This document shows positions 1-7,522 of a DNA stretch of 64,000 bases, in pieces (positions within the stretch are counted from its first letter, which is position 1; every line of letters starts with the position of its first letter). The notes beneath the pieces are model-generated. The model did not search any database. It worked only from the letters and a program-made list of their open reading frames with translations, and was not told the DNA's origin. Source of the DNA: JAYYZW01 sp965217605. Its GTDB lineage: Bacteria; Pseudomonadota; Gammaproteobacteria; Ga0077536. The stretch lies in the NCBI GenBank assembly GCA_965217605.1, contig CBDCJB010000016.1, positions 1 to 64,000 on the forward strand, written 5' to 3'. The translations under genes and the position numbers were made by a program.

Positions 1-93
1 GGCGAACACCACGGGTTTCTGGTGTTTTCGTATCACCGCCTTCTCGATGTCGAACGGGCCACTGAACAGATAGCCGCCGATCTTCAATCCCAT
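1..93 (-). CDS. 5' end of an unidentified gene (runs off the window)
   Basis: The first 31 codons of a minus-strand gene start at an ATG at 91-93 and run off the left edge of the window. The peptide begins MGLKIGGYLFSGPFDIEK and ends in KPVVFA, with no obvious signal peptide. It lies 18 bp downstream of the amidotransferase gene on the same strand, so the two are probably co-transcribed. The visible part is too short to assign a function. Confidence 0.5.
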   Translation of the reverse strand, partial: MGLKIGGYLFSGPFDIEKAVIRKHQKPVVFA

Positions 94-111
94 CGCTACC
101 GTTCCCCTGAT

Positions 112-1968
112 TCAGTTGACGTGACGTTCCCACCATAACTGGAACATGACCAGATTCCAGATGCGGTCGAAGCTGCGTCGTTGGTTGTCGAACGTTCCGT
201 CGAGCAGTTCGCGCACGGCTGACGGGTCGAGCAGTCCGTGCCGCGCAAGTCGCGACTCCGATAAGGTGTCACGTGTGAAGTCCCCGAGCTGATCCGTTAC
301 CCAGTGGTTCAACGGCATCAGAAATCCTTCTTTGGGCCGGTCGATCAACGACGCCGGTAACAGCGGCGCTGCGACTTCTTTGAGAATGTGCTTACAGCGG
401 CCATTGCGAATTTTCAGATGCCCTGGCAGCGCCATCACGTAATTGACGATGTGCGGATCGAGAAAGGGCGGCCGCACCTCCACGGAATGACTCATGGAAA
501 GGCGGTCAACGAATGCAAGCACCTGGTCGGGAAGCAATGTCTTGAAATCCAATGCGAGGGCGCGGTTGATGCTGTTGCCAAGTTCGATGTCCCCGTAGAC
601 CTCGCGAACGAGCGCCTCTGAATGGCCCGGCCCAATGGCGTCACGCATGGCCGGGCTGTACAAGCGCGCCTTGGTCGGGTCATCGATCAGATATTGCTCC
701 ATACGCTGCGCAGCGGCGTCTCCGCGCCGGAATATGGCGTCGATGGATGCGGGGTCGAAACCGTTGGTCCGCGCCACGTCTTTCGCCTCGGCCAGGGGAA
801 TCTCGCCCGAATTCGCCTGCTCCCAGGCTGCCAGCGGTGCCGCGAGCCGAACCGATCGGTAGCTGCCGAACAACTCGTCCGCGCCGTCTCCCGACAGCGC
901 CACCGTGACATGTTCGCGAATGAGTCCCGTGAGGAACCAGGTTGAAATCACGCCCGAGAACGGTTTGTCGAATGCATCGATCACGGCGTCTATGGCGCCC
1001 GGCAGGTCACGTGCACGAACCAACTGTTCATGATGATTCGTACCGTAGTGATCGGATACTTGACACGCAAATTGGCGGTCCGATTGCTTACCGCTGATAT
1101 CGTCCTCGTATATGAGTGTAAAGGTATCAATCGCCCTCCCTGCCCGATCCGCCATGATGGCGACGACGGTCGAGCTGTCCAGCCCGCCGGACAGATAAGC
1201 GCCGAGCGGAACGTCGGATCGCATTTGCATATCTACGCTGTCCGTCAGCAGTGTGCGCAGCGTGTCGATCGCGTCGTTCTCGGACACGGATTCCTGTTCG
1301 GCGCGCGGCAGTTGATACCAGGACTCGACGCGCGCGGCGCGTCCGTCCCATATCAGGAATTCGCCCGCGCACAACTGGCGAATGTCCCGATACGCCGATC
1401 CGGGCGCCGGCAGGTGCTTGAAGATGAAATAGTGATCCAGGGCGCCGAGATCCGGATCGGAACTGATATCCGGAAGCAAGAGCAAAGATTTCGGCTCTGA
1501 AGCGAAAGCCAATCCGGTTTTAGTTTTTGCATAGTACAAAGGCTTGATCCCGGCGTGATCGCGCGCGAGAAGCAGGCGCTTTCGTGGCATGTCCCAGATC
1601 GCAAGGGCGAACATGCCATTCAGGTAGGAAAACATCTCCGAACCGAAGTCCTCATACAGGTGGACCAGCACTTCGGTATCCGAATGGTGTGTGGAGAAGC
1701 GATGACCGCGTTCTTCCAAGCTCGCACGCAATGCTGCGTGGTTATAAATCTCGCCGTTGAATACGACCGCAATCGTCCGGTCTTCATTGAAAATCGGTTG
1801 CTGGCCGGTTTGAAGGTCGAGTATCGCGAGGCGGCGCATACCCAATGATGCGTCGTCCCCTTCCCAGAATCCCGCGTCGTCCGGCCCACGATGGACCAAC
1901 TTATCGACCATCGCGGTGAGCAATCCGCGGTTGGGTCCAGCGCCTACGAATCCTGCAATGCCACACAT
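112..1968 (-). CDS. asnB: Asparagine-synthase-like glutamine amidotransferase
   Basis: This 618-aa protein starts MCGIAGF, which places the catalytic Cys2 of a class II glutamine amidotransferase directly after the initiator Met and fixes the start. The N-terminal half carries RGPDD and NGEIYNH. The C-terminal half carries the ATP-pyrophosphatase loop SGGLDSS near residue 260 and SGDGADELF. The family moves ammonia from glutamine to an adenylated carboxylate. In polysaccharide loci, homologues such as WbpS of Pseudomonas aeruginosa O6 are linked to amidation of uronic acids; here that role is inferred from context. A true asparagine synthetase cannot be excluded. It follows the truncated GNAT gene by 22 bp on the same strand. 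A second member lies at 12529-14481. Confidence 0.9.
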   Translation of the reverse strand: MCGIAGFVGAGPNRGLLTAMVDKLVHRGPDDAGFWEGDDASLGMRRLAILDLQTGQQPIFNEDRTIAVVFNGEIYNHAALRASLEERGHRFSTHHSDTEVLVHLYEDFGSEMFSYLNGMFALAIWDMPRKRLLLARDHAGIKPLYYAKTKTGLAFASEPKSLLLLPDISSDPDLGALDHYFIFKHLPAPGSAYRDIRQLCAGEFLIWDGRAARVESWYQLPRAEQESVSENDAIDTLRTLLTDSVDMQMRSDVPLGAYLSGGLDSSTVVAIMADRAGRAIDTFTLIYEDDISGKQSDRQFACQVSDHYGTNHHEQLVRARDLPGAIDAVIDAFDKPFSGVISTWFLTGLIREHVTVALSGDGADELFGSYRSVRLAAPLAAWEQANSGEIPLAEAKDVARTNGFDPASIDAIFRRGDAAAQRMEQYLIDDPTKARLYSPAMRDAIGPGHSEALVREVYGDIELGNSINRALALDFKTLLPDQVLAFVDRLSMSHSVEVRPPFLDPHIVNYVMALPGHLKIRNGRCKHILKEVAAPLLPASLIDRPKEGFLMPLNHWVTDQLGDFTRDTLSESRLARHGLLDPSAVRELLDGTFDNQRRSFDRIWNLVMFQLWWERHVN

Positions 1969-1990
1969 GCCCGGATCAGCTCAATGCGGC

Positions 1991-2428
1991 TTATCCATCA
2001 TCGCCGGGTTCGGGTCGAAGCAACCGCATCATCACAACATCGTGCCGCGCGTCATTGAGCGCGAAATGTTCCTTGAGCACCCCTTCGACCACAAAGCCGG
2101 CGTCGGCGAAGATTTTCTGTGCTGCTGCATTGAATGCAGCGACTCTTACGTACAACTTGTACAAACGGAGGGATTCGAACGCGATCTCGATCATCGCGGA
2201 CAGCACTTCCCTGCCGATACCACGCCCGCGATACTCCGAGGGGCCAAGCATGATTCCAAACTCGGCCGTGTCGCTGAACCAATCGATGTCATTCAGATTT
2301 GTATACCCGATCAGCTCTCCGTTCGACCGCAATTCGATCCCATATACAAGGCGGTTATCGCTTTCGGGTCTGCGTGCCCTGCGCACCCACTCCTGCTCGG
2401 CTTCAAGCGTAACCGGCAGGCGATAGCC
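1991..2428 (-). pseudogene. GNAT (RimJ/RimL-type) N-acetyltransferase, 5' end lost
   Basis: The C-terminal part of a GNAT acetyltransferase is readable from GYRLPVTLEAEQEW at about 2428 to the stop at 1991. It includes an acetyl-CoA-binding segment of the form YRGRGIGREVLSAM. Members usually have about 30 more residues before this point. The open frame does continue to 2554, but those residues are antisense to IS3 orfA and look unrelated to GNAT proteins. The gene is therefore truncated at the left edge of the IS-derived segment. Related enzymes in sugar loci acetylate amino-sugar nucleotides; the substrate here is unknown. A chimeric protein starting inside the IS is possible but probably inactive. 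Confidence 0.7.
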
Positions 2429-2437
2429 TATAATGAA

Positions 2438-2758
2438 GTCAAGCGCAACACGCGCAAGCAAACCAGTGCGGAGGAGAAAATACGCATCGTACTGGACGGC
2501 GTGCGTGGCGAAGCCAGCATGGCGGAGCTGTGCCGACGAGAAGGTATTGCTCAAAGCCTATATTACAAAGGGTCCAAGGACTTCATGGAAGCCGGCAAGC
2601 AGCGCCTGGCCGGGGACATTGTTCGCCAGGCCAACACCAGTGACGTCACGGCGCTTCGGCGTGACGCCCGAGATCTCAAGGAAGTGGTCGCCGAGCAAAC
2701 GCTGGAACTGCGGCTGCTCAAAAAAAACAGGCTCGGGGATGGGGACGACCTGCAATGA
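2438..2758 (+). pseudogene. IS3-family transposase OrfA, start lost
   Basis: The frame encodes an OrfA helix-turn-helix protein: AEEKIRIVLDGVRGE, then LCRREGIAQSLYY, then a coiled-coil/leucine-zipper region ending LELRLLKK. The usual short N-terminus with an ATG is absent. The only nearby ATG (2433) is in another frame, so either the left end was deleted or a base was lost near 2437. The stop (2756-2758) overlaps the orfB start (2755). An A AAA AAC heptamer at 2722-2728 would allow a -1 shift into orfB. Without a native start, expression would depend on outside sequences. Confidence 0.75.
2722..2728 (+). other. A AAA AAC slippery heptamer for -1 frameshifting (OrfAB)
   Basis: In the orfA frame the codons AAA (2723-2725) and AAC (2726-2728) are preceded by A, giving the canonical heptamer A AAA AAC inside a run of eight A. 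A -1 slip continues through nine open codons into the orfB frame and passes through its ATG at 2755. IS3-family elements are known to make the OrfAB fusion transposase in this way. Confidence 0.75.
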
Positions 2759-3735
2759 GGTATTCAGCCGCCGAGAAGCTTGAGATCATTCGGTTGGTGG
2801 AGCGATCGCACCTGCCGGCCAAGCAAACCCTGGCTATGTTGGGCGTTCCACGCACCACCTTCTACCGTTGGTACGCACACTATCGTCATGACGGAGAAGT
2901 GGCGCTGCAGGACCAGGCGCCCCTGCCGGGGCGGGTGTGGAACCGGATCCCCGATACCGTGCGAGACCGCCTGATCACGTTGGCGCTGAACAGGCCGGAA
3001 CTGAGTCCGCGCGAGTTGGCGGTTACCTTCACCGATACCGAGGGCTATTTTGTCTCGGAAAGCTCGGTTTACCGGCTTCTCAAAGCCCACGCTCTGATCA
3101 CCAGTCCGGCCTTCATCGTCATGAAGGCCGCCAGCGAGTTCACAGACAAGACCACGGCCATCAATCAGCAGTGGCAGACGGATTTTACCTACCTGAAGAT
3201 CATTGGCTGGGGCTGGATGGTTCTATCCACGATACGGGATGACTTTTCACGCTATGTCGTGGCCTGGAAGCTGTGTACGACCATGACCAGCCGGGATGTG
3301 GCCGAGACCCTGGAACTTGCCTTGCAGGCCTCGGGTTGCGACCAGGCCGACGTCGTGCAAAAGCCGAGATTACTCTCCGACAATGGCTCAAGTTACCTCT
3401 CGAGCGACCTTGCTGATTGGCTCAGCGACAATGGGATGAGCCACGTTCGCGGTGCACCGTACCATCCGCAGACACAAGGCAAGATCGAACGCTGGCACCA
3501 GACGCTGAAGAACCGGATACTACTGGAGAATGACTTCTTGCCCGGCGATCTGAAACAGCAGATCGAGCGGTTCGTCGATCACTACAATCATCAGCGAACC
3601 CATGAGCGCTTGAAAAACCTGACGCCAGCCGACGTTTACTTCGGGCGCGGGCAATCTATTTTGGCAAAACGAGAAAGGATCAAACGAAAGACTATCGCGA
3701 AACGTCGTTTGCACTATCAACGACACGCTGCGTAA
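2755..3735 (+). CDS. IS3-family transposase OrfB (DDE integrase)
   Basis: This 326-aa protein has an N-terminal helix-turn-helix (HLPAKQTLAMLGVPRTTFYRW), an HTH_21-like segment (SPRELAVTF) and an rve integrase core. The DDE residues are visible in WQTDFTYLK, LLSDNGSSY and GKIERWHQTLK. Length and motifs are intact. It overlaps orfA by 4 bp (ATGA) and is most likely expressed as OrfAB by frameshifting. Because the left inverted repeat is missing, this copy should not move by itself, although its protein could act on other copies. Confidence 0.92.
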   Translation: MRYSAAEKLEIIRLVERSHLPAKQTLAMLGVPRTTFYRWYAHYRHDGEVALQDQAPLPGRVWNRIPDTVRDRLITLALNRPELSPRELAVTFTDTEGYFVSESSVYRLLKAHALITSPAFIVMKAASEFTDKTTAINQQWQTDFTYLKIIGWGWMVLSTIRDDFSRYVVAWKLCTTMTSRDVAETLELALQASGCDQADVVQKPRLLSDNGSSYLSSDLADWLSDNGMSHVRGAPYHPQTQGKIERWHQTLKNRILLENDFLPGDLKQQIERFVDHYNHQRTHERLKNLTPADVYFGRGQSILAKRERIKRKTIAKRRLHYQRHAA

Positions 3736-3780
3736 CATGAAAATGATGAGCAAAATACGCCCTTAGCAAGACCAAACATC

Positions 3781-3805
3781 TGTCCCATTTGTTTGAAGAC
3801 GGACA
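3781..3805 (+). repeat. Right terminal inverted repeat of the IS3-family element
   Basis: The sequence begins TGTCCCATTTGTTTG and ends GACGGACA at 3805. Immediately to the right the ppnN reading frame becomes recognisable on the minus strand (codons for HAGLLRA), which sets the IS boundary. No partner repeat was found on the left side. Confidence 0.6.
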
Positions 3806-4276
3806 GGATGCCCGTAGCAGGCCCGCGTGGCGCAAGATCTTGAATACTGCGTCGGTGATGCCTGCCGCAGACCGTAGATCGAACTGGGCGCCCTGCTCGA
3901 GTTCCTGGCTGATGTAGACGATATCGCGGAGCACGGCGAAGAGGTGCTCGCGCATGCCGTGGATGATCTCGCCGTCGACGAAAGCGTGGGCAGGCGCGTT
4001 GGTTAAGTCCAGGCGCAGACCGCGATCTTCCTGCGCCAGGGTCACATCGAAGTCGTGGTAACGCTGCAACAGCGTGCGTGCATCGTCGATGTCGGCTCCG
4101 CTGCTCAGCACCGCCAGCACGCAGCGACGGAACAGCTCGATCAGAGCGCGTGTCGGGCGGTCGCACAATGCGGCGACTTCCGTCTGTGAAAGCAGCGCCA
4201 AGTTCGATTCCGGCGAAACGCGGGCGTGGGCGACGACCGCAGCGGGCGACTGGGCGGGATCAGAGTGGGCGTTCAT
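3806..4276 (-). pseudogene. ppnN: 5' fragment of ppnN (pyrimidine/purine nucleotide 5'-monophosphate nucleosidase)
   Basis: About 157 residues from the ATG at 4274-4276 match the N-terminal region of PpnN (YgdH): SQTEVAALCDRPT, LFRRCVLAVLSSG, ERYH-like LLQRYHDFDV, AFVDGEIIHGMREHLFAVLRD and GITDAVFKILRHAGLLR. Similarity stops where the IS3 terminal repeat begins. The catalytic LOG/Rossmann domain, more than half of the roughly 450-aa protein, is not found on the other side of the IS, where a GNAT fragment lies instead. The gene is therefore truncated. The frame runs on to 3692 inside the IS. PpnN cleaves nucleoside monophosphates and binds (p)ppGpp; this fragment lacks the active site. Confidence 0.8.
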
Positions 4277-4339
4277 GAAAAACGGGCATAGTTACGGTAT
4301 ATAGTTGAAGTTATTTATTATGATCTTATAATATTTCAG

Positions 4340-4368
4340 TTAATATCAGTGAATTAAGCCACTATAAT
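4340..4368 (+). promoter_or_regulatory. Candidate sigma70 promoter in an AT-rich divergent spacer
   Basis: The region 4277-4427 is far richer in A+T than its surroundings and separates the divergent ppnN fragment and the 4428 gene. A perfect TATAAT (4363-4368) has a weak -35 (TTAATA, 4340-4345) 17 bp upstream. Another TATAAT lies at 4327-4332. The proposal rests on sequence only. Confidence 0.4.
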
Positions 4369-4427
4369 AAGTTTTAGAGTAAGATAAAGCGCGTAATCCG
4401 CACACTGGCGAACGGGGGTCGGAGCAG

Positions 4428-4718
4428 ATGAGGACGAGAACAGGGGCCGGCATGGTATCAGACGGCCGGAGCGATCTGGTCGAGCAGCTACGGCGGCTCG
4501 AGACCTACTTCCCATTCTTGGGAGCCGCGGGCGAAGGCGATGATCTCGCCGATGAGATCGAGGAGCTCGAGGCACTGATCGCGGCGGCCGGCGAGGCTGA
4601 CGACGAGCATTCGATGCACGCGCTGGCCTTCCTGCAAACCGAACTCGCCCGCATGCGGGCCCGACACCCCTTAAGCTCGGCGCCCACGACCGGCTTTCAC
4701 CGACCGGCCGGCGTATGA
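4428..4718 (+). CDS. Small acidic hypothetical protein
   Basis: This 96-aa frame starts at ATG 4428, with GGAG six bases upstream; a second ATG at 4452 is possible. The middle is acidic and helical (GDDLADEIEELEALIAAAGEADDEHS), followed by a Leu/Arg-rich helix, so it may form a coiled coil. There is no signal peptide or membrane segment, and I recognise no family. It follows the AT-rich promoter region and precedes the PhoX gene by about 40 bp on the same strand. That spacing and a plausible ribosome site are the main support that it is a real gene. Confidence 0.45.
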   Translation: MRTRTGAGMVSDGRSDLVEQLRRLETYFPFLGAAGEGDDLADEIEELEALIAAAGEADDEHSMHALAFLQTELARMRARHPLSSAPTTGFHRPAGV

Positions 4719-4757
4719 TGGGTCTGCACGCGCGCCCGCGCGCTGAATCCCATTGCC

Positions 4758-6620
4758 GTGCCGACCCGACGCAAGTTCATCCGTTATCTGAGCCTGACCG
4801 CAATCGGCGCATCCTGTCCTGCCGCGTTCGGCGCGCCGGCCGCAGGTCGCGATACCCAACGGCTCGCATTCGAAGAGGTGTCACGCGGGGTCGACGGCAC
4901 CCATCATCTACCGGCCGGATATAGCGCCGACATCCTGCTGAGGTGGGGCGATCCCGTCCTGCCGGATGCGCCCCGGTGGGCGCCGGCGGCCCTCGGCGCG
5001 AATGCGCAGGCCGCGCAATTCGGCTACAACAACGACTTCGTGGCATTCATGCCCCTGCCGCACGGATCCGAGACCTCGACCCGCGGATTGCTGTGCGTGA
5101 ACCACGAGTTCACCAACACGAATTTCATGTGGCCCGATCTCAACGCCTTCAACATACGCCGCTCGATGTCGGGTCAGCGCACCGCGGTGGAGATGGCGGC
5201 CATCGGGCACAGCGTCGTCGAGATCGAACGCGGCGAACGCGGCTGGCGCCCGCGCACAGGGCCGTTCAATCGCCGCATCACCGCCGACAGCCCGGTGCAG
5301 CTCGCGGGACCCGTGGCCGGACACCAGCGAGTACGAACGGCGGACGATCCTGACGGGCGTAGTTGCCGTGGCATCTTGAATCCCTGCGCCGGCGGCAAAA
5401 CGCCGTGGGGCACGGTGCTCATCGCCGAGGAAAATTTCAACATGATGTTCGCGGGCGACACATCCGACCCTCGCGAACGTCGCAATCATCGCCGTTACGG
5501 TGTGGGGTCACGCAATGTCTACGCGTGGTGGCCACTGCATGTCGCACGCTTCGATGTCAGCCGTCACCCGCGCGAAGCGAACCGCTTTGGATGGGTCGTG
5601 GAGCTCGATCCCTATCGGCCCGAGTCCGTGCCCGTTAAGCGGACGGCGCTGGGACGATTCAAACACGAAGCGGCGACGTGCACACTGAGTCGTGACGGCC
5701 GCGCGGTGGTTTATCTGGGCGATGACGAGACGTTCGAGTACCTATACAAATTCTTCAGCGACGCCCGCTTCGATCCGCACGATCGCGCGGCGAACGCAGA
5801 TATCCTCGAGCATGGAACACTCTACGTCGCCCGCTTTTTCGACGACGGACGCCTCCTTTGGATCCCACTCCGCTTTGGTGCAGAACCACTGACGCCGGCA
5901 CAGGATTTCCACGATCAAACCGATGTGTTGATCGAAGCACGGCGCGCGGCGGACCTCGTAGGGGCAACGCGACTGGACCGCCCTGAGGACGTCGAGGCCA
6001 GTCCCCGCGATGGCGTCGTCTACGCCCTACTGACCAATAACCGTTCGCGGCACGCCGATGCGCTAGACGCGGCCAATCCGCGCGCGCACAACGACTTCGG
6101 ACACATACTGAAATTGCTACCTCCCGGCGCACCCGGTCTGGCGGTCGAGCATGCCGCGGACGAATTCCACTGGGATATCTTCTTACTCGCCGGTAACCCG
6201 AAAAATGCGGCACATCGCGCGCGCTATCCTGCGGCCGTATCGGAGCACGGGTGGTTTGCGTCACCGGACAACTGCGCCTTCGATCCCACCGGACGGCTGT
6301 GGATCGCGAGCGATCAGGGCCGCGCATGGGTCAAGACGGGATCCGCCGACGGACTATGGGCGTGCGGTGAAGCCGACGGGGCACAGATCGCTATCAAGCA
6401 TTTCTTTCGCGCGCCGATCGGAGCGGAGGTGTGTGGGCCGGAATTCACGCCCGACGGCCGTACGCTGTTTGTGGCTATCCAGCATCCCGGCGTCGACGGC
6501 GTCAGGGGCGCCGATTACGACAAGCCGGGTACGCGCTGGCCTGACTTCGAAGACGGCGTGCCACCGCGACCTTCGGTGCTGGCGATCACGCGTGAGGATG
6601 GGGACGTGATTGGTGTTTAG
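4758..6620 (+). CDS. PhoX-family (DUF839) protein with Tat signal
   Basis: This 620-aa protein begins at a GTG and opens with a twin-arginine signal, TRRKFIRYLSLTAIG, followed by an Ala-rich cleavage region ending near residue 30, so it should be exported folded by Tat. The body matches the PhoX/DUF839 family: LRWGDPV, LCVNHEF, AEENFN, RFKHEAAT, YLGDDETFEYLYKF, TRLDRPEDVEA and ASDQGRAW. Known members are Ca/Fe-dependent phosphatases or of unknown activity. The substrate here is not known. It is the last plus-strand gene before a strong terminator that faces galU. Confidence 0.9.
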   Translation: MPTRRKFIRYLSLTAIGASCPAAFGAPAAGRDTQRLAFEEVSRGVDGTHHLPAGYSADILLRWGDPVLPDAPRWAPAALGANAQAAQFGYNNDFVAFMPLPHGSETSTRGLLCVNHEFTNTNFMWPDLNAFNIRRSMSGQRTAVEMAAIGHSVVEIERGERGWRPRTGPFNRRITADSPVQLAGPVAGHQRVRTADDPDGRSCRGILNPCAGGKTPWGTVLIAEENFNMMFAGDTSDPRERRNHRRYGVGSRNVYAWWPLHVARFDVSRHPREANRFGWVVELDPYRPESVPVKRTALGRFKHEAATCTLSRDGRAVVYLGDDETFEYLYKFFSDARFDPHDRAANADILEHGTLYVARFFDDGRLLWIPLRFGAEPLTPAQDFHDQTDVLIEARRAADLVGATRLDRPEDVEASPRDGVVYALLTNNRSRHADALDAANPRAHNDFGHILKLLPPGAPGLAVEHAADEFHWDIFLLAGNPKNAAHRARYPAAVSEHGWFASPDNCAFDPTGRLWIASDQGRAWVKTGSADGLWACGEADGAQIAIKHFFRAPIGAEVCGPEFTPDGRTLFVAIQHPGVDGVRGADYDKPGTRWPDFEDGVPPRPSVLAITREDGDVIGV

Positions 6621-6625
6621 GGAGA

Positions 6626-6651
6626 ATCGCCGCCTTGGTGGCGATGTTTTT
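6626..6651 (+). terminator. Intrinsic terminator after the PhoX gene
   Basis: ATCGCCGCC and GGTGGCGAT form a 9-bp stem (one G-U pair) with a tiny loop at 6626-6645, followed by GTTTTT. It lies six bases after the PhoX stop and overlaps the end of the convergent galU gene. Confidence 0.8.
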
Positions 6652-7522
6652 AAACGCGGTGTTTCAACCACGCCCTAAAGTTTTCGGCGACCTCCGGATG
6701 CTTGAGCGAGTAATCGACGGTGGCCTGCAGATACCCGAATTTCGAACCGCAGTCATAGCGCGTGCCATCGAACTCGTAGGCGATGACCTGCTGGCCTTCG
6801 AGTAACGTGGCGATCGCATCGGTGAGTTGGATCTCGCCGCCTGCACCGCGTCCAGTGGTTTCCAAGATGCGCATGATTTCACCCGGCAGTATGTAACGCC
6901 CGACCACACCGAGGTCACTCGGTGCATCGTCCGGCGCGGGCTTCTCTACGATGCTCGATATATCGCTGCAGCGATCGTCCAAACGGGCGGCTTCCACGAT
7001 CCCATACTTTCCCGTGTCTTCACGGGGAACCGGTTCCACGGCGATAACGCCGGCGCCGTAGCGCTCGTACTGCGCCACCATTTGTTTGAGACAGCCCGCG
7101 CCATCGCCGTCGATCAGGTCGTCGGGCAACAGCACCGCAAACGGTTCGTCGCCGATAGCGGGCTGCGCGCACAATACCGCGTGGCCTAGGCCCAAGGGTT
7201 CGGCCTGGCGGACATAGGCGCAGGCGACCTGCGCGGGAAGAATGTCCTGCACGAGCTCCAGCAGCGCGTGCTTTCCGGCCTTTTCGAGCTCAGCCTCGAG
7301 TTCGTAGGCCTTGTCGAAATGATCTTCGATCGAGCGCTTCGTACGGCCGGTCACGAAGATCAATTCCTCGACACCGGCTTCGACAGCTTCCTCGGCGGCG
7401 TACTGGATCAGCGGTTTGTCGACGATCGGCAGCATTTCCTTGGGATTGGCTTTGGTCGCCGGTAGAAACCGGGTACCGAGGCCGGCGACCGGAAAGACCG
7501 CCTTCCTGACCGTAGCCGTCAT
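6650..7522 (-). CDS. galU: UTP-glucose-1-phosphate uridylyltransferase
   Basis: This 290-aa protein is the normal length for GalU. It has the nucleotidyltransferase signature GLGTRFLPATKANPKEMLP near the start, then VDKPLIQYAAEEA, FVTGRTKRSIEDHFD and FDGTRYDCGSKFGYL. It makes UDP-glucose from UTP and glucose-1-phosphate in the cytoplasm. That would feed the Ugd and UDP-glucuronate 4-epimerase genes at 54-57.6 kb. Its ATG overlaps the stop of the wbpM-like gene (ATGA), so it is the last gene of the minus-strand operon and ends against the convergent terminator. Confidence 0.96.
   Translation of the reverse strand: MTATVRKAVFPVAGLGTRFLPATKANPKEMLPIVDKPLIQYAAEEAVEAGVEELIFVTGRTKRSIEDHFDKAYELEAELEKAGKHALLELVQDILPAQVACAYVRQAEPLGLGHAVLCAQPAIGDEPFAVLLPDDLIDGDGAGCLKQMVAQYERYGAGVIAVEPVPREDTGKYGIVEAARLDDRCSDISSIVEKPAPDDAPSDLGVVGRYILPGEIMRILETTGRGAGGEIQLTDAIATLLEGQQVIAYEFDGTRYDCGSKFGYLQATVDYSLKHPEVAENFRAWLKHRV

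Larger units (their letters stand above)
2429..3805 (+). mobile_element. IS3-family insertion sequence, left end missing
   Basis: The element holds overlapping orfA and orfB of IS3 type. Its right end is an approximately 25-bp terminal repeat at 3781-3805 that reads inward (minus strand) as TGTCCGTCTTCAAACAAATG. No matching left repeat was found, and orfA has no in-frame start codon, so the left end has been lost. The left boundary lies between the last convincing GNAT codon (2428) and the first orfA-like codons (about 2438). The flanks are fragments of two different genes, GNAT on the left and ppnN on the right. This is therefore not a simple insertion but an IS at a recombination or deletion junction. 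Confidence 0.8.

Noticed and set aside
91..110. ACGGTAGCGATG (minus strand) as another ops site
   Set aside because: It matches the core at only about nine of twelve positions and overlaps a start codon, so it is likely chance.
1916..2437. N-terminal extension of the IS3 orfA frame back to 1916
   Set aside because: It is antisense to the GNAT gene and merely open by chance; OrfA-like residues begin at about 2438.
3692..3805. C-terminal extension of the ppnN frame into the IS
   Set aside because: These residues come from the terminal repeat and internal IS sequence and have no PpnN similarity.
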